DNA of 64,000 bases from Lepraria neglecta (lineage: Eukaryota; Ascomycota; Lecanoromycetes; Lecanorales; Stereocaulaceae). The notes beneath the pieces are model-generated. The model was given only the letters and a program-made list of their open reading frames with translations, was not told the origin of the DNA and ran no database searches. Positions 11,561 through 23,732 of the stretch are shown in pieces. The stretch lies in contig CM065646.1 in assembly GCA_033220425.1 (NCBI GenBank), positions 6,083,501 through 6,147,500 on the forward strand, written 5' to 3'. A program made the position numbers and the translations under genes. Position 1 is the stretch's first letter. Each line of letters opens with the position of its first letter.

Positions 11561-13355
11561 CTTTTGGGAAAGCGCGATGATTATTTAGGGGTTAATATAT
11601 TAATCTCCTTATAGCTATCCCTACTATAAGGGATTACTCTTTTCCCGCTTATAGGAGTAGGAACCCTACCTTTAACTTTAACTATATATATTTCTCGTAG
11701 TTATTATATAGGTAAGCGTACTATCCTTCTAAATAGTACTTTCTTATACTTAGGTTATAGTTTAATTTTCTAATAACTTTCTTTAACTATTCTTTATTAC
11801 GTCCTAGAAAGTATTAATAAATTCTTTTTATTATAAAGTACTAGGGATATCCGTTCTCTTAATATTCGTAGTAATAGTAGTATCTATATAGTAGTACCCT
11901 TACTAGTCTCTTGGCTATATTCCTCGGCGTACTATACTATATATAGTAAAGCGATATATATTCTTCCTATAGTATATTCTTGTAACCTCGATAGTTCTGA
12001 TCTATCCGATAATCTAGCTATATATATTCCTTAGAGCTTTCTTCTTCTTCTTCCTTAGATATAGTAGTTTCAGGTATTATTTTCCTTAGTAGTTATACTT
12101 CTTCCTACTTAGCTTCTAATATACTAAGGGCTTCCTCCTACTCTAGATCTATCTTGCTTTCTTCCTAATCCTACTTAGATTTTCCTTCTCGAGCCTTACT
12201 ATTATCTTTAGTATCTAGGTTATTCTTATATTACTCCCTAATATATATATTGAATTTCCTTATAAAATCGTTATTGCCGTTTTTAGATTCTTTATTAAGC
12301 TCTTCTTATATTATCCTATTATACTAGGAACTAATATCTTCTTTAACTTTATCCTATACTAGTAGAACTTCCTTAGACGTATCGTCTATATTATCCTAGG
12401 TATATACTTTCTCTAGTATATTTAGCTACTATCGATATACTATATTTTTTAACTTATAGTCTCTAGTAAAGTAGCCCGGTTTACTATAGCTATAATACTT
12501 TAGTATTTTTCTGCCCTCTTACTACTTCTTACCCCTTATAGGCCCTCTAAAGGCTTACTTTCCTTTCTTCTCTATAAAGTCTAGTTCTATTAGCGTATAT
12601 CTATAAGGGTTATATTCTCCTTTATATCCTAGGCGGTAGCTCTTCGATTTAGTAAAAAAGCTTAAGTATCCTATTCCGTCAACTCCTCCGTTATACCTTT
12701 TTTCTATAGTCCTTTTAAATAACTTATTATTAATTTCGATTACTTCCTTAATTAACTTATCTAGGGTATTAATAATAATCCCTGATCTTATAAGTTTATC
12801 TTTAATATTATCCTTAAGATCTCTCCGGTATATAGTTATTAGTATATTATCGTCCTAGTTAGTCTTTACTACGTACTACTAAAACTGAGTTAAATATTCC
12901 GATATAGACTTCTTCTGAGTTAAGTACTAAATAGTTTATATCGCTATATTAATTTCGTTTAATAGACCGAATATACGGCAGATTTCGAGTCTAAATATAG
13001 CTATACTCTCTATCTATTATTTGATTTCGCTGTCCTTGTTGTTATCTTCTATATATTTCTTTAGAAACGGATTAATCTACTTTTAGGCTCTTCTACGTAA
13101 GTAAGTAATAGCGAAGGTTAGATATTATTATATAGGTATAAGGTCTCCTTAAAACTTTAAGTAAAGTAATACCTAGGATAGCTATCCCTTAAGCTTGTCT
13201 CTCTCTCTATAGTATAAGTCGGGCTAGGCTATCTTAATATATCTGCTAAGTCCTTTATTAATAGTTAGGTATTATTATCTACTCCCTCCTAAGGAGCTTA
13301 GGGTAGGTGCCCTAGGGTCTCTTAGTATAGTACTTATCCTTAAGGGTACTTAAAG
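11561..13355 (-). pseudogene. Ty3/gypsy gag (and start of pol) relic
   Basis: The minus strand, 3' of the LTR at 13356-13775, reads as a fungal Ty3/gypsy Gag. The capsid part (about 12780-13090) includes ISEYLTQF, then NILITIYRRDLKDNIK and a NTLDKLIKEVIEINNKLF segment. A degenerate zinc knuckle is at about 12465-12510. In the knuckle all four metal ligands (three Cys and one His) read as Tyr, and many Trp positions are stops. Sequence left of about 12400 is too decayed to assign. The same gag, in plus orientation, is at 56861-57380. Confidence 0.75.
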
Positions 13356-13775
13356 TATTATAAACCCTTATATACGGGTATTATATTCGGTATTAATTCT
13401 TAATAGAGATAGAGGTATAGCTAAATAAGAGTATAAAGCAGGCTTTAAAGGATACTAAGCGGGTCTAGTATATAATTAGGTAATATATATATTTAGTACC
13501 TAGCCTAAGAGATCTATCGTATATAGTAAAGTACTATATATAAACTAAAGTAATATACGAAGTTAAGCACGATACTCTAAGTGGTAAGTAAGTACTCCTA
13601 TATATAGTAATAGGAAACCCTGCCAAGCATTTACGATCGTAGCGATCCAAATCCTAATTAACGCGATCCAGTTTCTGATCAACGCGATCCGGCTCACTAG
13701 CGTGTAATCTAAATTTGTCCTGTCCGAAGTCTCTTGTCCTTCGCGACAGTCCTGTTAGAACCCCTGGTTCTAACA
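13356..13775 (-). repeat. LTR of Ty3/gypsy family B (420 bp), 5' LTR of the gag relic
   Basis: Matches the 413 bp LTR at 61242-61654 along its length, including agcctaagagatct, aagtggtaagtaagtactcc and tcgcgacagtcctgt. On the minus strand it starts TGTTAGAACC and its other end has decayed from GGTTCGTAACA-like to a TA-rich version. Gag begins directly to its left on the minus strand, so this is the 5' LTR of that element. Confidence 0.75.
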
Positions 13776-15640
13776 CTTAACGAGCTCGATTCGGCGGTAT
13801 TAAGCCTATACTAGACGCTCGTCTAGAGTAGAGACTAAACCTATTACTCCCGAAGTATAGCTATCGTCTCTAGATAGTTACGAGGGGTTTCTACTACCTT
13901 CGCCAACCGCCTATTAATATTATCTATCCCTACTACCTTCTAAGGTACTAGATATTTCGCCTCTATTCTAGCTATAAGTTATATACGTTTACTTTAATAT
14001 ACTTATTCTAGATTACTACCCTTTATAAGGAAGGAGAATTAGAATTATAATAGGAACCTATAGTAATATAAAATAAAGTATAGTAGTAGGGTTTATACCA
14101 AGACTAATTCTTAAGGAATCTATAAGAGGGGGGAGTATAAACCCCCTATTAAATAAGGGGCACACGGAACTCGTATCGCTAACGCACGCCAAGCGTATAG
14201 TAATCGCGAGCTAATTAAGACTTTGCCAAGCCTTCCATTACAGTTATATATATACTAGTAAAGCTAGGATATTCTAACTCCCCTATCTGGGTTTCGAACG
14301 CCGAGTGGAATCTCCAGGGAGCACACGAGATTAGGACTGCCAAGTCTGCAACTCAAGAGCCCTATATATGCTCCGAGCTCATCTGATCCTATTAAGCTGA
14401 GTAGTAGGAAATTACTAAACCTATAGCAGCCTTCTCTCCGCGAGAATGGCGACACGGCTCGCCATCAAAATAGGAAGTATATATATAGACTACCCTCTCC
14501 TTCCGAGGGGCTTGCCGATTAGACTCGGTTCGTCTCTACTGTTTCCCTATTCATCTACTATATTCCTCCACGCTCGTATATTCTGAAAGCAAGTACTGAT
14601 AAGAAACCCAGTCCGACGCTCTATAATAAGGGTAAAGAATCTAGTCTCCTCGATATACAAGCTACATATCCATCTCTGACCACAAGCACGAATACCCCTA
14701 TAGTTCCGAATGGAAATGCTTTGGTCGACAGGAGTCCCAGTCACGGCTCAGCTATTCCAACTTGTAGTTGATCCAGTCTCAAACGAGTTCAGGCACGTGT
14801 ATACGCATCCGATGCCCTCGACGGTGACAACACACCGATATCATTGACCCTGAACGGCATACCCCTAGAGGCGATCCGCTGCCTCAAACGTGCCGTTAAA
14901 TATATAAAGACCGAAAGCAACGAGAATATCCAACAAAATCTAGCAAAGAACCTCCAAGTCCATCACGCTGCTATCAACGAGCTACTTCCAGTGCTGTGGT
15001 CAGAGGAAATAAGGATGTGCGTGCAGAAAGACTTGGAAAAGATCCTTGTAAATGGGAGGATCGAGGTGGGGTAAGGTGGCGATGGGAACCATCGCCCGTG
15101 AGGAAGTCGTTGTACCACTACTTGCACCCGTAAGCGCACTGTTCTGGCAGAGAATGTTGAGGAATAGGAGGGTAAGGAAGGGAGAGATGCGATGCGGGAG
15201 GATATGGATACTTACTAGTGAGATGGAATATCGTGAGCAAGACTAGAGTACAGGATTGGATAGTTATCTCTTGATTCTCAGGTGTCCTTTAGAGAGAGCG
15301 TCTTTGTCTCTCGCGTGGGCCTACTACGTGTACTATACAACTTAATGTGTTACGGGCCTGGCTAGGGACCGTGGGACCCTGCGGGGATTGCCTAGGGACC
15401 TTGCGAGGTCTAGCTTATATAGTGGTCTAGGGACTAGATCTGCGGATCTAGTTTGTGCTCTTTTGCCTGGTTGTGCAGCGGGATTGCGCCTGGTACCTAG
15501 CCTCAGGGCCGCACTGTGACATAATGAGTGAAAATAGGGAGAATTTATTTTAGAAATTGGAAATTCCATTTGACGTGCTGCTCACGAAATACATAGCATT
15601 CTCTTATCAGTTTCATTATATGTTACTCTACGTATTCTCT
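13776..15640. other. Transition from repeat DNA to normal-composition DNA
   Basis: 13776-14160 is TA-rich decay. From about 14160 composition becomes ordinary. A 76-codon frame with ATG at 14844-15074 (hydrophilic, helical-looking, no motif known to me) is the only candidate gene and overlaps another short frame. No splice-consistent multi-exon model was found. Confidence 0.4.
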
Positions 15641-15796
15641 ATCAGACAAAGAATAGGTAAGATCTCTATCTTTCCCTCGTAGTTTACGCTCGGTACATTT
15701 GCGATGGGCAGGCAGAAGTATATCGAAAATTAGCAAGATGTGCAAGGGGCGGTTGATAGATTTGTCAATAGAGTTACGTTTTGAAGCATGCCATAG

Positions 15797-17395
15797 TCAC
15801 AGTGAATCATTATCTTCGTCACTATCATCGTCGTCGTCAACGATATCTGTACCCCTCGCCCTCCACATCCTCACCACATCCTCCTTCCCTACCAACCCTT
15901 CCCCTGCTCTTCTCAGCCATTCCAGCTCCTTAATCCACGTACCACCGGGATCTGAACGCAGCCGCTCCGCCATCAGTGATTTGTTACTTAGCTCTTGAAT
16001 CCGGACATCCTCCTCAGCTTCTGGCGTAAGCTCGGCATTTGGATTACTGGATAATAGCTCTAGGGAGTCTGACGTCGAAGGCGCTGTTGGGAAAACATCA
16101 TTGCTTGGTGATTTCGAATTGCTACGTAGTCTCTTGGTTATGCGTCCTCCGCTGCCCTGCTCTAGCCCGTCCTCAATCTCACTACGTGACCGCTTTGGAG
16201 GACGTTGAGTTGGCTTAGTCGGGCTAATGGAGCGTGTGCGCGTTGCGGCTTTAGTATACTTCCAGCAGTCTGCGGCTGCGGTTGGCGTTGGCGTTGAGGA
16301 ATTTGCTAGCAAGAGCTGTTTCTCTCGACCTTCGTATCTCAAGAACCCCTCAACAGATGGAAAGATGGCCCATGCGAAGCGCGTGAGTAGGTGCTGGCGG
16401 GGTGCGTTGGTTTCGGTGAGCCTGGTGTTGTGATAGAGATAGAGCAATTCCTTCATTGGTTGGAGAACATGTATAACAATATCACCGGCTTTTGGAATAA
16501 AGACAAAGGTTGCTTTATCAAAGTTGCGATGAAGATCTGTCCGCAGTAATAGCATGTTGTGAAAGTCGTTGATTGCTTCGGCCCCACTTTTCATAAAGTC
16601 TCTAGTATACCGCTTCATGTTGTTGCGACAGAACCAATCCTCCTCTATCCTGGGACAGAGATGCGCTTGATCAAGTCCCTCTATATGACCACTCATCCGA
16701 CAGGTAGCGTCCCTGATATGCAATTGACAGGAGACGTCTAATGAAGGTCCTAGAGCGGGCTGCGACGCATCGGTATCGTCCTCTAGCCATGAATCTGGCA
16801 TTGCGTCATGGTGGGGAAATGTCTATTCTTTGAATTATAGCACGACGGGGTAGTCGTAGACTGTGCAGCTGACGGACGAGATTGCTGAATACGGTTCGCT
16901 CCCATTACCTGCTGTGTCTGTATATGCTGCCTCATGCTCTCGCGGTTGTCCTGATCTTTGCTCGTGCTGTTGTACAAAATGTTGATATTGATGTTGATGT
17001 CGATGTTCCTCATGCTCATGCTCATGCTCATGCTCATGCCTTTGCTGTGGGACGATGAAAAAGTATTCCTTGTCCATCAACAGACCATCTTTAAGAACAC
17101 TGATTGGAAGTCCCGTGGCGGTATAAGAAAGATACCCATCCCAGCGGTTTCCAGCGATTATCCCACATGCAATTCGTGCTGTTTCATGATGTAGCCCTCC
17201 TCTTGCCTTACTTCCACCGTCAGGGGCCGCAAGGGTAAAGAGGACATTTTGATTGTCGGGGTATGCCGGATGCTTGAACTCAACGCGAGAGTCTGTGAAC
17301 GAGACTGTGTCGGTGCCGGAGGTGTGTTGGGGCATAGTCTGGGAGGGTCGAATGGTGATTGCTGCTTGCAATTGCTGCTGCTGTGTTCGAGCCAT
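15797..17395 (-). pseudogene. Fungal HNH endonuclease-domain gene broken by two in-frame stops
   Basis: Minus strand. The N-terminal part (16835-17395) has the start typical of fungal HNH_2-type proteins: VEFKHPAYP, NVLFTLAAPDGG, GLHHETARIACGIIAGN, WDGYLS. A His/Glu/Gln low-complexity tract follows. The second part (15797-16822) carries the HNH core CRMSGHIEGL, QAHLCPR, DWFCRNNM and LLRTDLHRNFD, then a Ser/Pro-rich and acidic tail. Both parts are in one frame, separated only by a TAA (16835-16837), three codons and a TAG (16823-16825). Residues around the stops match the family's YPVV...F.E.TFPH linker, and the TAG lies where Trp is usual. A 30-odd base intron is unlikely, so I call it a pseudogene. 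The real start could be Met at 17395. Confidence 0.7.
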
Positions 17396-17762
17396 TGAAG
17401 CCAGGTAGATAATTTTGCGGAAGGCTTGCGTGGAGGGGCGATGAAGCCAGATTCATTTCATAAGGGAACAGCCAATGGTGATATCTGGCTTTGCACTGCC
17501 CTTAGCAACGTGCGAGACCTGCTCATCTTCATGATGCTCTGGGTGGAAGGTCTAGCACTGAGTTAGTGGTACGAGATCTAGATGCAACAAACCAACCAAA
17601 GATGCTCGGAAGGGTTGCTTAAGCGTGTCACTTGGAAGCGTTCCCTGATAGTATTGATAAACAACTTGCTTGGAAAGAAATCTCAAAACATTCACTGGAA
17701 AGCCTGGCAAATTGGTCAGAAGAAATATATGGATGTAACAAGTAATAACGTCAAGAAGTGCT
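17396..17762. other. Intergenic, no gene supported
   Basis: Normal-composition DNA upstream of the HNH gene. Open frames here (17552-17860 minus, 17582-17800 plus) overlap each other on opposite strands and show no motif or splice support. Confidence 0.4.
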
Positions 17763-18431
17763 TCAAGCACAAGGGATTCCATTATTGCGTAGCCCTGTAG
17801 GGCTGAAAGCGTTACCATAGTAACGTGGGTAGTCAAGCAATAGAGTCTCTTGGTGGTCAATTGTATTATTACTCGAAGAACAACTTCTACTTAAGTCTGT
17901 ACTATCTATTAGTCTGCTATGGGCCTGGGATACATTGAAACGCTCTGCATAAGAGTACTGTAGCATAAAGGCAGAAGGCACAGTCACAGAGCTTCGTAAG
18001 CTAAGATCGCATTCTCGGAATTCGCTTTCGTAAACTGTATTGGCATGTCTGTCGTTCGCATCCATGTAGATGTACGCCGCTCTTGGAACTAAAGCCAAAG
18101 ATATCGACTTAATCCATACTCAGCCATCGGCGTCTCCATTAGCTGATTCCACAATTGGGCTCGCTGCTGTTGCTGTGCTCTGGCGCTGGCATACTGATGC
18201 TCTCAAATCGCATGACTCATAGCTGTTCCTGAGTATTGTTTGGTATGAAGACGTGGACATGCGAATTCCCATGTGCATGAAGTAGGAAAATCGAAGGTAG
18301 AGATAACATTGTTGGGCATTGAGCGCAAGCAAGTCAATCGAGGATTCTGAATACGATCTGGTTAGCAAACAAGTCCCTTCGATAGCATTGTAGTATGTGT
18401 CATAGCCTACCAAGTTGTATCCGTCATTCAA
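17763..18431 (-). CDS. Possible downstream exons of the unknown gene, or a separate hypothetical gene
   Basis: Two open stretches on the minus strand: one of about 100 codons (18120-18431), then one of about 105 codons (17763-18087). They could be joined by a short intron with donor GTATGG and an acceptor ending TTTAG near 18087-18113. The product is Ser/Thr/Tyr-rich with Cys residues (an ESCDLRASVC stretch in the first, FRECDLSLRSSV in the second) and no domain I know. The first frame starts one base off the end of the preceding gene, so it may be its continuation after a frame change. Confidence 0.3.
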
Positions 18432-19564
18432 CCTGATGCAGCCACTGCATTTGTGGTCGAATCCACAGCTTTGTCTCTGCCAAAGCGATCGGGTGGGGCT
18501 ATTGGGACTCGAACGATCTCCCTCATTAACGCCATGAAGTCTTCCTGCTTGCTTGTATCGTAGTACGGTCCCACGTCGATATCACAAGTCACTGGCCAGT
18601 GTTTCGGATTTGCACCAACGGCGGAGATACAGCGTAGATATCCGTAACTGAAGTTCGCATTAATGACCCGCGTTCTGTTGCCGCATATAGAAATCAGGCG
18701 AATCTATGTACAACTAACCATCAGTCCTATATTTCTCAAGCTGAAAGAGCGACCTCACTTACTGGTAAATAACTGTATGATCGCAAGCGCTTAGCATGCA
18801 GCTGGGCCCAATAGTATAAAGTCCAAAACTCGGTGTCAAGTGGTCTCTCATCGAGATCACCACCACGTGTCTGGGACTTAGACGCCTTCGCCAAATGAGG
18901 TTGAATGGAGAGCACGGTGACATGAGGGCACTTTGATGTGCGAAGAAGGAGATGGGTTTCCATATACATCCGATTACAGATGTAATGTCCGCTATTGTTC
19001 GTCATGAATGGAAGCCATTCGGCAACGGTCAGGGGGATATACTTACAAGAGATATTTGAGACGAGGGCGTGTCTCACTATGGATGACGTTGTTGTAGAGG
19101 AAGAGGTCCATGGTGTTGTATACTTGGCCGCTTAGTGCATAGGCCCCGTCCACTGTGGTAGGACTGTAGGATGACACCTGTTCGAATGTTTTGTTGAAAT
19201 TGTGGACCGGATATCTAGAGTCATCAAGGTCACCTGGGTGTTGAGGTCGCCATGCCACCAACGTTGGATTTGCGCTAAAATTAAGACGCAGCTCCTTGCA
19301 ATGCTGCTCTGAGAGCGTGTATGTGAAAAGGCCGGTATCGTATCTGATTTCTTGGCTGATTTTGAATATACGAGAATGAAGCCTCACAAGTGCTGCATCT
19401 AAATTCTTACTGACCATAAGGTGAGCGCTAATGGTAGCCATTGCTGTCTGTTGTAGCACTTTTCGATCGTTGTGTGTAGAGAGACATTTGCATGAAGCCT
19501 GGTTATCGTTGTTGATGTTGTGGTTGACGGATCCGCTAGCGGTAAGCCGGGCAACGATAAACAC
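18428..19564 (-). CDS. Hypothetical multi-exon protein of unknown function
   Basis: Minus strand. Three long open exons join with good fungal introns. The first runs from about 19564 (5' end uncertain) to a GTAAGT donor near 19046, whose intron ends CAATAG. The second (about 18765-18992) ends at GTAAGTGAGG, with an acceptor CATAG near 18707. The last exon runs to the TGA at 18428-18430. Phases agree throughout. The N-terminal region has a Phe/Val-rich hydrophobic run just before ARLTASGSVNH, suggesting a signal peptide or membrane anchor, but no ATG lies in that frame upstream. The first in-frame ATG is at about 19441, so an upstream exon may be missing. The protein has many Cys, Tyr and His; I recognise no family. 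Confidence 0.5.
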
Positions 19565-19856
19565 GAATACGAATACGAATACGGCAAAACACTCTTTTCG
19601 ACCCCGCTCTTCTCTTTCACATCAACAATGAATCTGTCGTTGGAGGCCATGCCGCATCAAGTAATCCTAGGTCTTTATTCATTTCCGACCGTTCAAGGAC
19701 AAAGAATAGTTAGCAGCTGAAAGTTCCACAGAGGAAAAACTCATGAATTCAGCTTCTAGAATGCATGTCTTCATTGGCTAAGCTGTACTCCACGGTATTG
19801 CTGGCTTACGCCCGAGTGAGGAGAAAGGTGTTACAGTAACACCTTTGGCTACGGTC

Positions 19857-20253
19857 CAACGCTCTTAATGGTCCACCAGTTTAAAAGTTTGGACGGTCCA
19901 ACTGTTTAAAAGTTTGGACGGTCCAACTGTTTAAAACCAGTAGTCACTAATAGTCTTTAATAGTCTGCCAAGTTCGCCAAAGGCTTCTAGAAACCAACTC
20001 TGGGCGCTAGAGCTTAGCTCAGCCCTAACACTAAGCCCTAGAGCTAAGCCGATTTATATAGCGCGCTAACCTAATTTAAGAATTTGCCACACCTCCCCAA
20101 AACCGACAGTTTCAACTGTCAACTGAATAACTTAGACGGTTTAAACTGGACCAATTAAAATCGAAACTGGACCGACTACGAAGGCAAAAAAGGCCGACTA
20201 GTCGGTTTAAACTGCCAAGCCCTTAAATAGTCGGTCGACCGTTAAGAGCGTTG
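19857..20253. mobile_element. hAT-type MITE, copy 1 (397 bp)
   Basis: Starts caacgctcttaatggtc and ends with the inverted form ggtcgaccgttaagagcgttg. It is flanked by 8 bp direct repeats ctacggtc (19849-19856) and ctacagtc (20254-20261), differing at one G/A. An 8 bp target duplication with short TIRs and no coding capacity fits a non-autonomous hAT element. Inside are repeats of gtttaaa with ggtcc / ggacc words. Confidence 0.8.
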
Positions 20254-20564
20254 CTACAGTCAATGAGTCATACTGCAATCAATTGCTGATGCGGCAACTC
20301 TTCGATGGACGGCTTGTGATGTTGTATATAGATATCATATCATCCAGCGAGCCTGTTGGATATCTTCTAGCAGACGCCGTTCAGGCGTCGACGCTTTCTC
20401 GTTTTCGCCAGTATTATAAATCTTCATTAAGACCGGCGTCTTTGTTCTTATTCTCGTTTGTCGCTTCTTGACTCCATCGATAGCCCAGAGCTTTAGACTC
20501 TAATTTCATAGCGATCGAGTATCGGTATTCCATTCTCTCATTAACTGGTAAGCCGGACGCCGGT

Positions 20565-22087
20565 ATGGCCTTGGATCTTCCCTCTACACGAGCAGCCTGG
20601 CGGAAGGTTTGCGAAGACCAAAAACTCGAGAAATTTCCAAGTGGAAGTAAATTCCACAAGGAGGCTTTCTACAAGCTACGAATACTCTCAAGCAGAAAGG
20701 ACCGAGAGAACATATTCCTAGAGAATAGGGAAATTTTACTTCTGAATCTGGAGGAAAAATGGGAGAGGGAGTTCGAACAACATCTATTAATGAAAGCTTT
20801 ACGAAAGGCGACAACCGGCGACGCCAAGCGATGGACAGACAGCTGGACTACAGAAAGGTCTATAGTCGCAAGGAATTTTGGACCTTGTCTGGAAATGTTG
20901 TGTCAAATTGCAACAAGGCCTGTAGGTCAATTTTCGGACAAATCTCGTCCGACTATAGACAAGATTACGACGCCGGGCAAAGCTTCAGGGTCCAGAGCTT
21001 GTAGGAATAACAAAGGTCTTCAGCCTGACACGCCCACGCGATTCGCACCCCAAAAGGGGTCTATTTGGAACAAGTCTAGGAAGTCGACGCCTGACTCACC
21101 GCCATCCTTGTCAGGAAATGAACTAGGAGAAAACTCATCAGATGAGAGCGAGGAATCCTCGGAAAACGATGACATGGCAGAGAATTCGCTGTTGGGAGAC
21201 GATTCACTGGTTGATCCAGAGATGGACAAGGTAAGAACTAAGTCTAAGGAGAAAGCTTTTCAACAAGGTGACGAGCAGACTGTAAACGCCTGCCTTGTTA
21301 GCTTGCTCCAAGTAGTATCAAATATACTTGGCCATCGGAATCGTGTTCATCTTGATCGTAAGAGGATGATAATGAAGAGTATCAAGAATAAGGAATTGTA
21401 TACTGCCCGAGTTGATGGTCTAATCACAAGTGAGGGAAATGCACCCTCCGTTCAGGCCTTCATGGAAGTTAAGCGTAGCCTTCGACTGTTGGATATAGGC
21501 ATTCGAATGCAAGAAGGATCGCAGATGGCTGCGTTTATCCAAATGCTTTCTGCGGATCAACTTCGACAAGCGCAAGAAGATCATGCCCAGGAACTAGCTT
21601 CGAGATCAAAGTCAAAGTATGCATTCCAAAACCCCTCACATCAAGTTGTCAAATCTGATTGAACCGTCAGGGCGCCTCAAAAGATGGCCACAAGACTGCA
21701 AAAGCACAAGCAGCCAGAACGGATACAACGGGTCCCCAATCAGTCAAACAAGTCTGTCTTCCTTGACTTCATTCATCTAACATCCTCGCCGTACTGTAGC
21801 GCTAAGACATGACCTGCAGGGGTCTACGGAAGTGGATGATTGCTATGGACGCTTACCAAGCCTACATTGTTTTCGCACAGTACAATGAAGGCTATATAAT
21901 ATTTCTTTGCCACGGAGATCCGGCAGGCGATGATTTTCTGACGATGGCTGAATACGGACCGTTCGATCTACGGGTCTTAGAAGACGGATTAGAGCCGTTT
22001 CTGAAAGCCGTCGCAATCCTGATGATGTACGAGGACAGCAAACAAGACCCTGTTGAGCTGAGCATGGAGGATCTTTCTATTCTATAG
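20565..22087 (+). CDS. Fungal PD-(D/E)XK nuclease-like protein, two exons
   Basis: A 365-codon frame (20565-21662, ATG start) is followed by a second coding stretch to 22087 in another frame, so an intron in about 21620-21810 (or a frameshift) is needed; I could not fix its edges. The order fits a fungus-specific restriction-nuclease-like family: charged helical N-terminus, acidic Ser-rich linker (about residues 170-220), then VDGLI (Asp 284) and MEVK (Glu 301, Lys 303) as the D...ExK active-site pattern. IRMQEGSQMAAFI follows. In the second exon come YIVFAQYNEGYIIFL and AEYGPFDLR, which match the family's C-terminal landmarks. Substrate and role are unknown. The gene is bracketed by two hAT MITEs, 0.3 kb on each side. 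Confidence 0.6.
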
Positions 22088-22159
22088 GCCACTGATGGAG
22101 AAGACTCTGACTGAGTGCAGCCTATCGGTTCTGGCTGCACGAGAACCAGATGAGCAACA

Positions 22160-22386
22160 GGTATAGCAATCGCTTTTCGGGTAACACCAGACACAGTCAT
22201 TGTCACAACAGCAGCCACGGTAGCAATGAACATGGCGAAATATCAAGTATGGCAATCGCTTTTCGGGCAACACCAGACAGAATTATTGTCACAACAGCAG
22301 CCACGACAGCGATAGAATTAGCGAAGCATCGAGTACAGCAATTGCTATTCTCGCAATACCATACACAATTATTATCACAACAGCAG
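22160..22386. repeat. Tandem repeat, about 88 bp unit, split by a MITE
   Basis: Three units share caatcgcttttcggg, aacaccagacac and gtcacaacagcagcca. The third unit is interrupted by the MITE at 22387-22962 and resumes at 22963 (aacagcagtcacgacagcg). Short open frames here follow the repeat and are not genes. Confidence 0.7.
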
Positions 22387-22962
22387 CAACGCTCTTGATG
22401 GTCGACCGACTACTTAAGGGTTTGGCGGTTTAAACGGTTGGTTTGCCTTTTTTTGCTTCATAGTTGGTCCAGTTTAAGATCTTATTGGTCTAGTTTAAAC
22501 CGTCGGTTTTGCGGAGGTGTGGCAAATTTTTTAATTAGGTTAGCGTATTACTATACTCAGCTAGGAGCCCTAGCCCTATACCCGGGGTTTACCCGCAGAA
22601 ATGCAAAGTCTCATCCGATAATTTTTCTAAAATACTCAATTCTTTAACTTTTAATTTATTTTATTCTTCATCAACAATAGACCACTCCGACACCGACTCA
22701 ACACTCTTAGAAGCTTATTCTACCTCTTCTCAACCATCAAGCCAAGCAACAAGCTCCGCAGCCCCCTCCGTCCCTACTGATCGTACTTATATACAACTTG
22801 AGCTTGCGGTTACCTAATTTTGGTGAGATTTATACCAAATCTAGGTGCTTTGCGGCTCCTTCCCAGTACCCTCGCACTCAAACCGGACCACTAACTACTA
22901 AAAACCGTCACTTTGGACGGTTTACCTTTCAAACTGGACCGTTTGGACCATCAAGAGCGTTG
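22387..22962. mobile_element. hAT-type MITE, copy 2 (576 bp)
   Basis: Begins caacgctcttgatggtcg and ends with the inverted ggaccatcaagagcgttg. It is flanked on both sides by the identical 8 bp aacagcag (22379-22386 and 22963-22970). The left part (to about 22560) matches copy 1 in inverted orientation, including the gaggtgtggcaaatt word. It is longer than copy 1, and no transposase is present. Confidence 0.85.
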
Positions 22963-22970
22963 AACAGCAG

Positions 22971-23732
22971 TCACGACAGCGATGGATTTAGCGAAGCATG
23001 CATTCAAACTATCTAGATCAATACAATCGCGAATAACCAGTGCCATTCGTCTAACCAGAAACTTCACACTATACTAGCTTTAGCGATCCTGAAAACGTCG
23101 AACAGAACTCACACAAAACCTTCGCGAATCCCTGGTATACCACCTTTGTTTTTGCTTCACTGCTTCCCTTATTGAAATCTATACTACGTTCCATGGACCA
23201 GGCTCAACGTTAGTTATCAATGTAAATAGTATAATTAAGATTAAGTACCGGCTTAGCCGGCTACTCTATCAGTTACTATATCTACTGCTCTATCATTTGC
23301 TCCACCACTTGCTCTATCATTTACTCGATCATTTACTCCATCACTTACTCCATCACCTACTCCGTCCCCTACACCACCTCCCACATAACCACCTCCCAAA
23401 CCCAATAAAGCAACCACCCCAGCAACCACCCCAGTAGCTAGCTACTCCAGTAACCGATTGCGCGGTTAATCAATCCAAGCTATACCGCTTCTCGCTGATA
23501 ACCAGTGTTGAAAGATAAGGGATAGAATATAGTGTAGGTAGATTTTGGTGAGGGAAGCGAGGGAGTAGAAACATAGTAGTATTATAGGATTTGTGGGGGG
23601 GTTGTAATGGCTAATTGATCTCGTATATATACATGACTTGAGCTGTTTTCTATAATAGGTAGAAGATAGGAAATTGAGTGCATAGTAATATCCGAGACTA
23701 GGATTCTCGATAAATTTATTAGATTAACTGGT
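22971..23732. other. Non-coding stretch with a Ser/Thr-codon-like low-complexity tract
   Basis: 23270-23410 is a degenerate repeat of words such as ctctatcatttactc / ctccatcacttactc. The rest has no supported gene. Composition shifts to AT-rich toward 23730. Confidence 0.5.

Noticed and set aside
14280-14350. T-arm-like ggcgttcgaaaccc on the minus strand suggesting a tRNA
   Set aside because: No matching acceptor stem, D-arm or anticodon arm could be folded around it.
16958-17194. Plus-strand frame starting with a Leu/Met-rich run
   Set aside because: Reverse reading of the His/Glu low-complexity tract of the HNH gene.
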